A stretch of 8,014 nucleotides of DNA from Mycoplasmatota bacterium. GTDB lineage: Bacteria; Bacillota_I; Bacilli_A; RF39; UBA660. The notes under the pieces were generated by a model that ran no database searches, was not told the DNA's origin, and saw only the letters and a program-made list of their open reading frames with translations. Location: positions 1-8,014 of the forward strand of contig JAAZHK010000046.1 in NCBI GenBank assembly GCA_012510745.1, given 5' to 3'. The position numbers and the translations under genes are program-made. Of the stretch, positions 1-5,684 are shown piece after piece; positions within the stretch are counted from its first letter, which is position 1, and each line of letters begins with the position of its first letter.

Positions 1-108
1 AAAAAACCAATAGCATTATTTGCTAATGGTTTATCATTTTATCATCCTATTACAAAAGAGTTATTAACTTTTGAAATAAAACCAGAAGGTGAAATATGGT
101 CTTTATAA
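1..108 (+). CDS. RluA-family pseudouridine synthase, C-terminal end (partial)
   Basis: Only the last 35 codons are present, in the frame that begins at base 1 and ends with TAA at 106-108. The peptide contains LSFYHPITKELLTFE followed by a short acidic tail. This matches the closing strand of RluA/RluD-type 23S rRNA pseudouridine synthases, which typically read 'L.F.HP.T.e.l.f.ap.P' just before the C-terminus. These enzymes isomerise specific uridines in rRNA or tRNA. The catalytic Asp and the S4-like domain lie outside the window, so the exact subfamily cannot be named. The gene converges on the minus-strand oxidoreductase with only 3 bases between the two stop codons, and no obvious shared terminator hairpin is visible. 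The family call rests on a short stretch. Confidence 0.7.
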   Translation, partial: KKPIALFANGLSFYHPITKELLTFEIKPEGEIWSL

Positions 109-111
109 ATG

Positions 112-1554
112 TTATTTAATATTATCAACAGCTGGTCCTTGAATAACGTTGCCATCTATATCAAATCTTGAACCATGACAAGCACAATCCCAAGTCTTTT
201 CTACATTATTAAATATTAAATTACATTTCATATGTGGGCATATGTTTTTAACATAATGTCTTTTTTTATTCTCATCTGTATATACTCCATATTTTTCTCC
301 TTGATATTCTATTATTTCAACTTTAGGGCTTGGTTCTATAGAATTATTTAATTTACTATTAATATAATTTAAACCATTTTTAATATTATAAGAAAGAACT
401 TTAATATTAAGACTTCGTTTAGGATTAAATAAATTAATATAATTATTATCTTTATTTAACAAGAGATCACTTAATAACTTTCCTGCTATGACACCGTTAG
501 TCATTCCCCAAGTATTAAATCCTGTAGCTATAAAAAGATTTTTATTTAGAGCTCCAATAAAAGGTAAATAATCACTAGTTATAATATCATGATTTGACCA
601 CGCATAGTTTACATGATCAAAATATTCTTTAGCTAAATTAATGTGATCTTGATATTTCTTTTCGTTATCCATATTTTTATTTAATGAATTAGAATTGCTT
701 AAAAAAAGAATATAATCATCTTCATCATCAAAATAACTAATAGAATATGTTGAAGAATCCATATTAATTGCCGAAAAACTTTTAGGTTTACTAGTTTTAG
801 AAGCTGTTAAAAAAGATTTTTCGACTGTAGTTTTAAAGGGAATATAACCATCTATAATAGAAAAAGGATAATGGCAACACAATATAATTTTATTAGTTTC
901 AATTGTATATTTTTCTGTGTAGGCAATATAACCATTAGCTGTTTTTTTCACTTTAATAATCGGAGTATTTTCATATAATTTAATATTCTTTTTCTTCCTT
1001 AATTCTTCTTTTAAAGCTAAAATATATTTAACAGGATGAAAAACAGCAGTGTTAGCCAAGGATATAGCTTTAATAAGAGGGAATTTAATAGGAAGCGACT
1101 TCTTGTTAGTTATTTTAATATTATTTTCTGTAAAAAATGCCTCTTCTTTTTCTAATTCCTTTATACCTTTTTCACTATCGGCAAAAAGATAAGAAGATGT
1201 ACCTTTAAAATGACATTTAATATTATAGTTCAAAATATTATTTTTAATTATTTTTATAGCTTCTTTTTGACTTCTTAAATACAAAAGAGCAGTATCATTA
1301 TCATAGATATCTTTTATTTTATTATAATATCCTTGAAAGAAAGTAACCTTTCCTGTATTTTTACTACTAACACCAAAACCTATTTTATAACTATCCACTA
1401 AAGTAATTTGTTGGTTGGAATTTTTTAAATTAAAAGCTGTAGAAATTCCTGCTATTCCGCCTCCGATAATTAAAATATCGGTTTTAATATTTTTATTTAA
1501 TCGATGTAAAGCTCTTACTTTTATATTATCAGTCCAAAGAGATTGCTTAATCAT
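112..1554 (-). CDS. FAD-dependent oxidoreductase with C-terminal Rieske [2Fe-2S] domain (YhfW-like)
   Basis: A 480-residue protein. The N-terminus has a hydrophobic beta strand leading into GGGIAG (residues 31-36), the dinucleotide-binding motif of the DAO/glycine oxidase fold that binds FAD. A second FAD-fold segment, FIATGFNTWGMTNG, lies near residue 345. The last 60 residues form a Rieske domain with ligands C439, H441, C457 and H460 in the pattern CxH-x15-CxxH, followed by GSRFDIDG and GPA. This is the layout of Bacillus YhfW-type proteins, with near family length. The likely role is a cytosolic flavin oxidoreductase passing electrons through an iron-sulfur cluster; the substrate is unknown. 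Two extra Cys (444 and 459) lie beside the ligands. The ATG at 1552-1554 is preceded by GGTGAT, an extended Shine-Dalgarno also used by the divergent gene. It is probably monocistronic. Domain calls are firm, function is not. Confidence 0.9.
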   Translation of the reverse strand: MIKQSLWTDNIKVRALHRLNKNIKTDILIIGGGIAGISTAFNLKNSNQQITLVDSYKIGFGVSSKNTGKVTFFQGYYNKIKDIYDNDTALLYLRSQKEAIKIIKNNILNYNIKCHFKGTSSYLFADSEKGIKELEKEEAFFTENNIKITNKKSLPIKFPLIKAISLANTAVFHPVKYILALKEELRKKKNIKLYENTPIIKVKKTANGYIAYTEKYTIETNKIILCCHYPFSIIDGYIPFKTTVEKSFLTASKTSKPKSFSAINMDSSTYSISYFDDEDDYILFLSNSNSLNKNMDNEKKYQDHINLAKEYFDHVNYAWSNHDIITSDYLPFIGALNKNLFIATGFNTWGMTNGVIAGKLLSDLLLNKDNNYINLFNPKRSLNIKVLSYNIKNGLNYINSKLNNSIEPSPKVEIIEYQGEKYGVYTDENKKRHYVKNICPHMKCNLIFNNVEKTWDCACHGSRFDIDGNVIQGPAVDNIK

Positions 1555-1604
1555 TATATCACCAATAATATTATGGATTTTATTTATTATTTAATGTAAA
1601 ATAA

Positions 1605-1646
1605 TAGTAATAAATAATTTTTTATGATATTATATAATTAGGTGAT
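1605..1646 (+). promoter_or_regulatory. Candidate extended -10 promoter and GGTGAT ribosome site for the thioredoxin-trmL operon
   Basis: The 95-base gap between the divergent genes is almost pure A/T. On the plus strand a TGATATTAT extended -10 lies at 1625-1633, with a weak TAGTAA 17 bases upstream (1605-1610). A second TATAAT at 1633-1638 has no matching -35. The ribosome site AGGTGAT (1640-1646) sits just before the ATG at 1650, so the leader would be very short. On the minus strand the oxidoreductase must also start here, but I could not pick one promoter with confidence in such AT-rich sequence. Confidence 0.3.
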
Positions 1647-1649
1647 ACA

Positions 1650-2162
1650 ATGTTAAAAAGAGTAGAGAATAAAAGAGTTACCTTTGTTAGTTATTTAAAA
1701 TTACTCGTTTACTTTTTAATTACACTATCAATAATTTTATTAATTAGGAGCTTTTATTTAAGAAAATATGAAAAAGAAATAAACATTCCTATTATTAAAG
1801 ATACGATAGCTGAAATAAAACCAACAGATATTTATAATTATTTACAAGAAAATGATAATATTATTATTTACATGTGTGTAGCAAATAATCGTGATTGTAG
1901 AAATTTTGAAAGTAGATTAAAAAGATATCTTGATAATAATACATATAATAATGAGATTACTTATTTAAATTTATCTGATATTGATACAAATAGTTTTTTT
2001 AAGGAATTTAATTCAAAATATTCCGATAAAGCTATTAATCATTAACCAATATTTGTTGTTTTTAGAGATGGACGAATAGTTGATTATTTAAAAATAAAAT
2101 CAACAACTAATTTTGTTGAAGTAAGAAATTTCATTGAAGATTATGACCAAAATAATGATTAA
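1650..2162 (+). pseudogene. Membrane-anchored thioredoxin-like protein, interrupted by in-frame TAA
   Basis: Reading ignores one TAA (2043-2045) and gives 170 residues plus a stop at 2160-2162. Residues 15-35 form a single N-terminal membrane anchor with a basic start (MLKR), so the fold would face outward. A strand ending IIIYMC (71-76) is followed by NRDC at 80-83, where thioredoxins carry CxxC; only the second Cys is kept. After the stop the same frame continues with PIFVVFRDG, the usual thioredoxin cis-Pro strand and turn, then a final helix. The stop thus falls directly before the cis-Pro and removes the last strands. The intact frame beyond it suggests a recent nonsense mutation or a base error. 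The end overlaps the trmL start by 8 bases, as in a coupled operon. If the TAA is real, a 131-residue truncated product (1650-2045) would be made, probably non-functional. Confidence 0.65.
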
Positions 2163-2661
2163 TATTGTTTTATTAGAACCAGAAATTCCTACAAATACAG
2201 GAAACATTATGCGCACTTGTGTTGCAACTAATACTAAATTACATTTAATTAAACCTCTAGGATTTAAATTAGATGATTCTAGTCTAAAAAGAAGTGGTGT
2301 TAATTATATAGATAAGTTAGATTATGAAGTTTATGAAAATTATAAAGATTTTATAAACAAGAATCACGGAATATATTATTTTTATTCTAGATATGGCCAT
2401 AGACCTCATAGTGATTTTGATTACAGTAATAATGAACATAATATATATTTAATTTTCGGTAAAGAATCAACAGGTATTCCAAAAAATATTTTAAAAGATA
2501 ATTTAGAAAGAGTTGCTAGAATACCTATGACTGATAATGTGCGATCTTTAAATTTATCTAACTGTTGTGCTATTGTGGTTTATGAAGTATTAAGACAACA
2601 AAATTATAATTGTTTATTATTTGATGAACCTCATAAAAGTAAAACTTATTTGGAGGAGTAA
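2155..2661 (+). CDS. trmL: tRNA (cytidine(34)-2'-O)-methyltransferase TrmL (SPOUT family)
   Basis: TrmL/CspR/YibK uses S-adenosylmethionine to 2'-O-methylate the wobble nucleotide (position 34) of certain tRNA-Leu species in the cytoplasm. All three SPOUT knot motifs are visible: the opening LLEPEIPTNTGNIMRTC (residues 6-22), FGKESTGIP near residue 105, and the RIPMTDNVRSLNLSNCCAIV block near 125-145 that forms the knot and cofactor pocket. Length is 168 residues, close to the family's usual 155-165. I chose ATG 2155 because members begin MINIVLLEPEIP; the in-frame TTG at 2134 and ATG at 2143 would add residues the family lacks. It overlaps the end of the thioredoxin-like gene by 8 bases and has only a weak ribosome site, suggesting translational coupling. 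The in-frame stop upstream could therefore reduce its translation. Confidence 0.93.
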   Translation: MINIVLLEPEIPTNTGNIMRTCVATNTKLHLIKPLGFKLDDSSLKRSGVNYIDKLDYEVYENYKDFINKNHGIYYFYSRYGHRPHSDFDYSNNEHNIYLIFGKESTGIPKNILKDNLERVARIPMTDNVRSLNLSNCCAIVVYEVLRQQNYNCLLFDEPHKSKTYLEE

Positions 2662-2662
2662 A

Positions 2663-3241
2663 ATGAAAGATATAAATTATTATCAAAAAGAGAAAAAAGT
2701 ATTAGATTTAGAATTGATTTCTTTGTTAAAACAATCTCCAAAAGATTCAGTTGCAATAACTAAGAAAAGAGGAGAAATATTAGTTAATTTAAAAAAACAA
2801 TATATGTGGCAAAAAAGAGAAGGAAATATTGTTGAACAAAATAATTTAAAAAGCGAAGTAAATAAAATTACAACAGAACATAAAAATCAATTAAAAGAAA
2901 GAAAAAAAGAAAAAATAGCAAAGCCTGATTATAATATAAGTAAAAAAACAGCCTTAAATTTTAAACAAGCCTCATCTAAAACTATAACCGATAAAAAGTC
3001 TATTGATTCAAAAAACAAAATAATCAAAAAAGCTATGATTTTCCCAATTGGAGTATCTGCTAAGCTTATAGTAAATGTTTCGATGTATGGAGCTTACTAT
3101 ATTGGTGCAAGTTCATATTATATTTGGAATAGTAGGCATGCTATAAAATTCGAGAAAACAAAAATAGGCAAAATATTAAAAAAAGGTAAAGATTTTGCTA
3201 GCAATTTTGATAGTTTTTATGTAGATAAATATGTTAAATAA
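2663..3241 (+). CDS. Hypothetical protein: charged helical N-terminus, hydrophobic C-terminal segment
   Basis: I do not recognise this 192-residue protein. Residues 1-85 are rich in Lys, Glu and Gln with heptad-like Leu/Ile spacing, consistent with a coiled coil. Residues 86-122 are a Lys/Ser-rich, probably disordered linker. Residues 124-155 are hydrophobic and aromatic (Gly, Ala, Tyr), long enough for one membrane-spanning or membrane-associated helix. A basic tail follows, ending in DSFYVDKYVK. The start ATG 2663 is preceded by GGAGGAG at good spacing, and this site lies inside the last codons of trmL; an in-frame ATG at 2621 has no such site. The gap to trmL is one base, so the two are surely co-transcribed. 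A membrane-linked scaffold role is possible but cannot be shown. Confidence 0.75.
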   Translation: MKDINYYQKEKKVLDLELISLLKQSPKDSVAITKKRGEILVNLKKQYMWQKREGNIVEQNNLKSEVNKITTEHKNQLKERKKEKIAKPDYNISKKTALNFKQASSKTITDKKSIDSKNKIIKKAMIFPIGVSAKLIVNVSMYGAYYIGASSYYIWNSRHAIKFEKTKIGKILKKGKDFASNFDSFYVDKYVK

Positions 3242-3251
3242 GGAGATTAAA

Positions 3252-3542
3252 ATGAAAAAACCGGATATGTCATTTACTATTGTAAATCACGAAGGTATAG
3301 AATTAGAATGTGATACATTAGCTCTCATTGGTCCTGAAGAAGGAGAAGAGTTTTTTGAACCATACATTATTTACACTGATTATTCTTTAGATGATAATAA
3401 TTTATTTAATATTTATGTCGCTCAAATTACCGGTGAAGGGGAACATTTTGAATTAAAACCAGTTGAAAATTATGGAGATATTGAAGCTATAAAAAAAGAA
3501 CTTGACCGTATTTTTGAAGAAGAGAATTTTAATATAATATAA
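3252..3542 (+). CDS. DUF1292 family protein
   Basis: A small acidic protein of 96 residues. It opens with a beta-rich stretch (FTIVNHEGIELECDTLALIG), continues with an acidic EEGEEFFEPYIIYTDY segment and NIYVAQI, and ends in a helix (IEAIKKELDRIFEEENF). This order, an N-terminal strand pair, 'Y.iYtd...d...niY...', then a terminal helix, is that of the DUF1292 proteins of Bacillota. In many genomes these lie near the Holliday-junction resolvase YqgF and IreB-like genes; their function is unknown. ATG 3252 follows AAGGAG (3240-3245) at normal spacing, so the in-frame ATG at 3231, inside the preceding gene, is not needed. It is the last gene of the operon and is followed at once by a hairpin terminator. 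Confidence 0.8.
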   Translation: MKKPDMSFTIVNHEGIELECDTLALIGPEEGEEFFEPYIIYTDYSLDDNNLFNIYVAQITGEGEHFELKPVENYGDIEAIKKELDRIFEEENFNII

Positions 3543-3564
3543 AAAAGCATTATAAATGCTTTTT
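3542..3564. terminator. Bidirectional intrinsic terminator
   Basis: A perfect inverted repeat has 10-base arms (AAAAAGCATT at 3542-3551 and AATGCTTTTT at 3555-3564) and a 3-base ATA loop. The A-run on the left and T-run on the right give a U-tail on both strands. It sits between the DUF1292 stop and the stop of the convergent thioredoxin lipoprotein, overlapping both stop codons. Confidence 0.85.
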
Positions 3565-3967
3565 ATTCTTTAATATAGCCTTGGTTTTTAAGTTTATCAA
3601 CAGTCTTTTCATAAGAAACAGAACCGTTAATTCGATGTAATGTTGATGTTTCTTTACCGTCTTTTATAAAAACAATCGAAGGAGTAGAGTGAACGTTAAT
3701 GGTTTTTATAAAAGCAGTGTAATTATCATTTAAATTATTTAAATCAATGTAATAAGCAGTTACATCATGATTTTTTAAAACTTGAGTAAAAATAGGAGTA
3801 TAATTACTACAAGCACTACAACTTGTTTGTCCAACATATAAAATAAAGGATTCTTCTTTTCTCATCATTGAATTAAATTCATTATAATTGATTTCTTTTA
3901 AATAGTTATGATTAGAACATCCTCCTATCATAATAATAAAAAAAAGAATTAAAAATATTTTTTTCAT
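3563..3967 (-). CDS. Thioredoxin-fold lipoprotein with CSAC active site
   Basis: A 134-residue protein that begins MKK followed by a hydrophobic run and the lipobox I-G-G-C, with C17 as the predicted lipidated residue. It should be anchored on the outer face of the cytoplasmic membrane. The mature part is a compact thioredoxin domain: the strand FILYVG leads to the active site CSAC (C50 to C53), and TPSIVFIKDG supplies the cis-Pro (P96). It probably acts in extracytoplasmic disulfide exchange. ATG at 3965-3967 is preferred over GTG at 3971-3973 because GAGGTG lies immediately upstream of the ATG and because MKK is a standard signal-peptide start. It is transcribed divergently from the pilin/secretion-like cluster, whose products are Cys-rich and exported, so they are plausible substrates; that link is inference. 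Oxidant versus reductant cannot be told from sequence. Confidence 0.88.
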   Translation of the reverse strand: MKKIFLILFFIIMIGGCSNHNYLKEINYNEFNSMMRKEESFILYVGQTSCSACSNYTPIFTQVLKNHDVTAYYIDLNNLNDNYTAFIKTINVHSTPSIVFIKDGKETSTLHRINGSVSYEKTVDKLKNQGYIKE

Positions 3968-3985
3968 ATACACCTCACTTATAAA

Positions 3986-4014
3986 ATATTATCACAATTA
4001 AATAAAACCTTCAA
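3986..4014 (-). promoter_or_regulatory. Promoter of the thioredoxin lipoprotein gene
   Basis: On the minus strand, TTGAAG (4009-4014) is followed after 17 bases by TAATAT (3986-3991), preceded by TGA to give an extended -10. Initiation about 10 bases downstream of the -10 leaves a short leader containing the GAGGTG ribosome site. Confidence 0.6.
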
Positions 4015-4019
4015 TAGTA

Positions 4020-4048
4020 TTGTTTTTTTTATCTTTTTTAGATATAAT
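4020..4048 (+). promoter_or_regulatory. Promoter of the 52-residue TM protein and CpaE-like gene
   Basis: TTGTTT (4020-4025) and a perfect TATAAT (4043-4048) are separated by 17 bases, in front of the GAGGAG ribosome site at 4058-4063. It lies back-to-back with the minus-strand promoter, with only 5 bases between the two -35 hexamers, so the divergent units could share a regulator. Confidence 0.65.
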
Positions 4049-4069
4049 TATAAAATAGAGGAGTATCTT

Positions 4070-4228
4070 ATGCAGGATAAAACAGGTAATTTGAGTATGT
4101 CTTTTGTAATTGTAATAGTTATTGCCATAATTTTATTGTTGGTAACTTTTATTGTTCCTTTAATTTTAAGTAAAGTTCAAGATAATTGGAACAAAGATAA
4201 CAGTGTGATAATTGAATTAACAGAATAA
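4070..4228 (+). CDS. Small single-pass membrane protein, pilin-like in shape
   Basis: A 52-residue ORF. The ATG at 4070 follows GAGGAG (4058-4063) at good spacing and sits directly behind a consensus promoter. The peptide has a short polar N-terminus (MQDKTGNLSMS), one strongly hydrophobic helix of about 23 residues rich in Ile/Val/Leu, and a polar tail ending in IIELTE. A short hydrophilic head before a long hydrophobic helix is the general shape of small pilins and pseudopilins. I see no convincing prepilin peptidase site (no conserved Gly followed by Glu at +5), so this is only a resemblance. The next gene starts 12 bases after its stop behind a GAGGGGA ribosome site, so it is co-transcribed with the CpaE/TadZ-like gene, and that context supports a membrane machine component. 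Confidence 0.7.
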   Translation: MQDKTGNLSMSFVIVIVIAIILLLVTFIVPLILSKVQDNWNKDNSVIIELTE

Positions 4229-4240
4229 AGAGGGGATAGT

Positions 4241-5212
4241 ATGAATGTTTTAGTTACAAATGAAAATCGTAATTTATTAGCCAATTTAGAAATTGAGTTA
4301 ATAAAGACTATGCATGGTCAATATAACAGTAAAGAATTTACTGATGTTTTTACCAACTTTTTATTTGCTAAAATGGTTTTAGATATTACAGCTATTAAGG
4401 GTTATGAAGATATTAATGTGATTAGAAATATAGTTATGAATATAGATGCTGATAAAATAGTGTTACTACTACCACTTAATAATCTTAAAGTTGCGAATGA
4501 GGTATATTATTCAAAACTAGTATCAATTGGATTATATAATTTTGCAACTGATGTCAATCAAGTTAAATATTTATTAAATAATCCTAATAGTTACCGAGAT
4601 GTTGCAAAATATCAAAATATAGATCCTGTTGTTAATATAAATAAACAATCTAATAATCATGTTATAGGCCTTAAAAATATAACTGATAGTGCCGGTGCTA
4701 CTACTTTACTTTATTTAATGAAAAAAGAATTAACTAATAATTATCATAAAAGAGTTTTAGGAATTGAGCTTGGCAAAAGAGATTTAATATATTTTAATGA
4801 TCAAGATATGATTTCTATTAGTCGCAGTGCATTAAGCAGTGAAATTTTAAAAAATCGTGATTATGATATTATTTTAGTTGATTTAAATGAAACCACGGAT
4901 ACGGAAATTTTTACTGATGTTTTATATTTAATAGAACCGTCGATCATTAAATTAAATAAATTGATGAAAAGAAATCCAACTATATTTAATAAATTACAAG
5001 GAAAGAAGATTGTTTTAAATAAAAGTATGCTGACTACAGCAGATGTAGTTGATTTTGCTAAAGAAGCTAATGTATCAGTTTTTTATAACGTCCCACCTAT
5101 TAATGATCGTAGTCGTAGTGGTATAATTTTATCATTAATTCAAAAATTAGGACTTGTTAATAAAGAACAAATTTTAGATGAAAAACCTAAAATCGGACCA
5201 TTTAAATTTTAG
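4241..5212 (+). CDS. CpaE/TadZ-like protein: receiver-like domain plus degenerate MinD/ParA-type ATPase domain
   Basis: A 323-residue cytoplasmic protein. Residues 1-115 alternate strand and helix like a response-regulator receiver: MNVLVTNE, then MVLDITA, then KIVLLLP, then SIGLYNFATD. The second half resembles a P-loop partition ATPase. The strand VIGLKN leads into TDSAGATTL (residues 148-156), where ParA/MinD proteins have KGGxGKTT, so the catalytic Lys is lost while the TT is kept. A Walker-B-like strand YDIILVDLN lies at 208-216, followed by IVLNKSML and VFYNVPPINDR. This receiver-plus-atypical-ATPase layout is that of CpaE/TadZ, which position Tad/Flp pilus assembly systems; related proteins also occur in Bacillota secretion-type clusters. 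It is probably a localisation or scaffold factor. The gene ends in TAG, immediately followed by promoter elements for the pilin-like gene. The family assignment is by pattern and not certain. Confidence 0.65.
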   Translation: MNVLVTNENRNLLANLEIELIKTMHGQYNSKEFTDVFTNFLFAKMVLDITAIKGYEDINVIRNIVMNIDADKIVLLLPLNNLKVANEVYYSKLVSIGLYNFATDVNQVKYLLNNPNSYRDVAKYQNIDPVVNINKQSNNHVIGLKNITDSAGATTLLYLMKKELTNNYHKRVLGIELGKRDLIYFNDQDMISISRSALSSEILKNRDYDIILVDLNETTDTEIFTDVLYLIEPSIIKLNKLMKRNPTIFNKLQGKKIVLNKSMLTTADVVDFAKEANVSVFYNVPPINDRSRSGIILSLIQKLGLVNKEQILDEKPKIGPFKF

Positions 5213-5274
5213 TTGACACAAAAAATGTAAATAAATATGAATATATTGACAAATAATAAAAATATAGATAAAAT
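5213..5274 (+). promoter_or_regulatory. Strong, possibly tandem, promoter for the pilin-like gene
   Basis: A consensus TTGACA (5246-5251) is followed after exactly 17 bases by TAAAAT (5269-5274). A second TTGACA lies 33 bases earlier (5213-5218), immediately after the preceding TAG stop, with TATGAA at 17-base spacing. The downstream gene also has an ideal AAAGGAGGAG ribosome site (from 5286). These are the best promoter and ribosome-site matches in the window, suggesting high expression. Confidence 0.75.
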
Positions 5275-5302
5275 TGATATAGACAAAAGGAGGAGTATAT
5301 AA

Positions 5303-5608
5303 ATGTTAGAATCATTTCAAATATTAGCGAAAATGACTTGTAATACATCTGGTTTATCAGAAGTTGTTGATATTGTTGATAAAATTATTAATTTAATAAA
5401 AATAATTGTTCCTATTGCTTTAATTTTAATGGGATCAATTGATTTAGCAAAAGCAGTTTTTGCTGGTAAAGATGATGATATAAAAAAAGCTACAGGTACT
5501 TTAGTTAAAAGATTGATCGCGGCAGTAATGATTTTTTTATTAAGTTTCCTAATTCAAATTATTTTTGTAGGAGTTTTAAATCAATCAGGTCTTTGTGGTT
5601 TAAATTAA
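5303..5608 (+). CDS. VirB2/TrbC-like two-TM pilin-like protein
   Basis: A 101-residue membrane protein with an amphipathic N-terminus (1-27), TM1 at about 28-50 carrying P37 and GSID, a short charged loop KDDDIKKATGTLVKR (56-70), and TM2 at about 71-92. C13 and C98 lie outside the two helices. Size, two-helix hairpin and charged cytoplasmic loop match the VirB2/TrbC class of conjugative pilin or channel subunits, though no signal peptide is evident. By the positive-inside rule the loop is cytoplasmic and both Cys residues face out, able to form one disulfide. Its module recurs at the end of the protein at 6876-7718. It has its own promoter and its own terminator, unlike neighbours, as expected for a protein needed in many copies. 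The VirB2-like call rests on topology and neighbourhood. Confidence 0.72.
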   Translation: MLESFQILAKMTCNTSGLSEVVDIVDKIINLIKIIVPIALILMGSIDLAKAVFAGKDDDIKKATGTLVKRLIAAVMIFLLSFLIQIIFVGVLNQSGLCGLN

Positions 5609-5622
5609 ATATTTTAAAATAT

Positions 5623-5656
5623 AAAAATTGTTTTATTGTAAAACAATTTTTTTTTT
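5623..5656 (+). terminator. Intrinsic terminator after the pilin-like gene
   Basis: Perfect 13-base arms (5623-5635 and 5639-5651) around a TTG loop are followed by a run of T to 5656. It lies 15 bases after the pilin-like stop codon and should end that single-gene transcript. Its right half is reused by the next gene's promoter. Confidence 0.88.
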
Positions 5657-5664
5657 GTTATAAT
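5636..5664 (+). promoter_or_regulatory. Promoter of the pseudopilin-like gene, overlapping the terminator
   Basis: TTGTAA (5636-5641) and TATAAT (5659-5664) are 17 bases apart, and TGT directly before the -10 makes an extended TGnTATAAT. The -35 lies in the loop and right arm of the preceding terminator. The AAGGAG ribosome site (5671-5676) follows, before ATG 5685. Confidence 0.7.
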
Positions 5665-5684
5665 TTTAATAAGGAGTTGAGTAT

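Noticed and set aside
2134..2154. TTG 2134 or ATG 2143 as the trmL start
   Set aside because: They add residues not found in TrmL proteins, which begin at the MINIVLLEPEIP segment, and they only lengthen the overlap with the upstream gene.
3971..3973. GTG start for the thioredoxin lipoprotein
   Set aside because: It overlaps the GAGGTG ribosome site that serves the ATG two codons later, and MKK is the normal signal-peptide start.
5213..5302. A riboswitch or structured leader before the pilin-like gene
   Set aside because: The stretch is nearly all A/T with promoter hexamers and a ribosome site, and shows no stable stems or known aptamer sequence.
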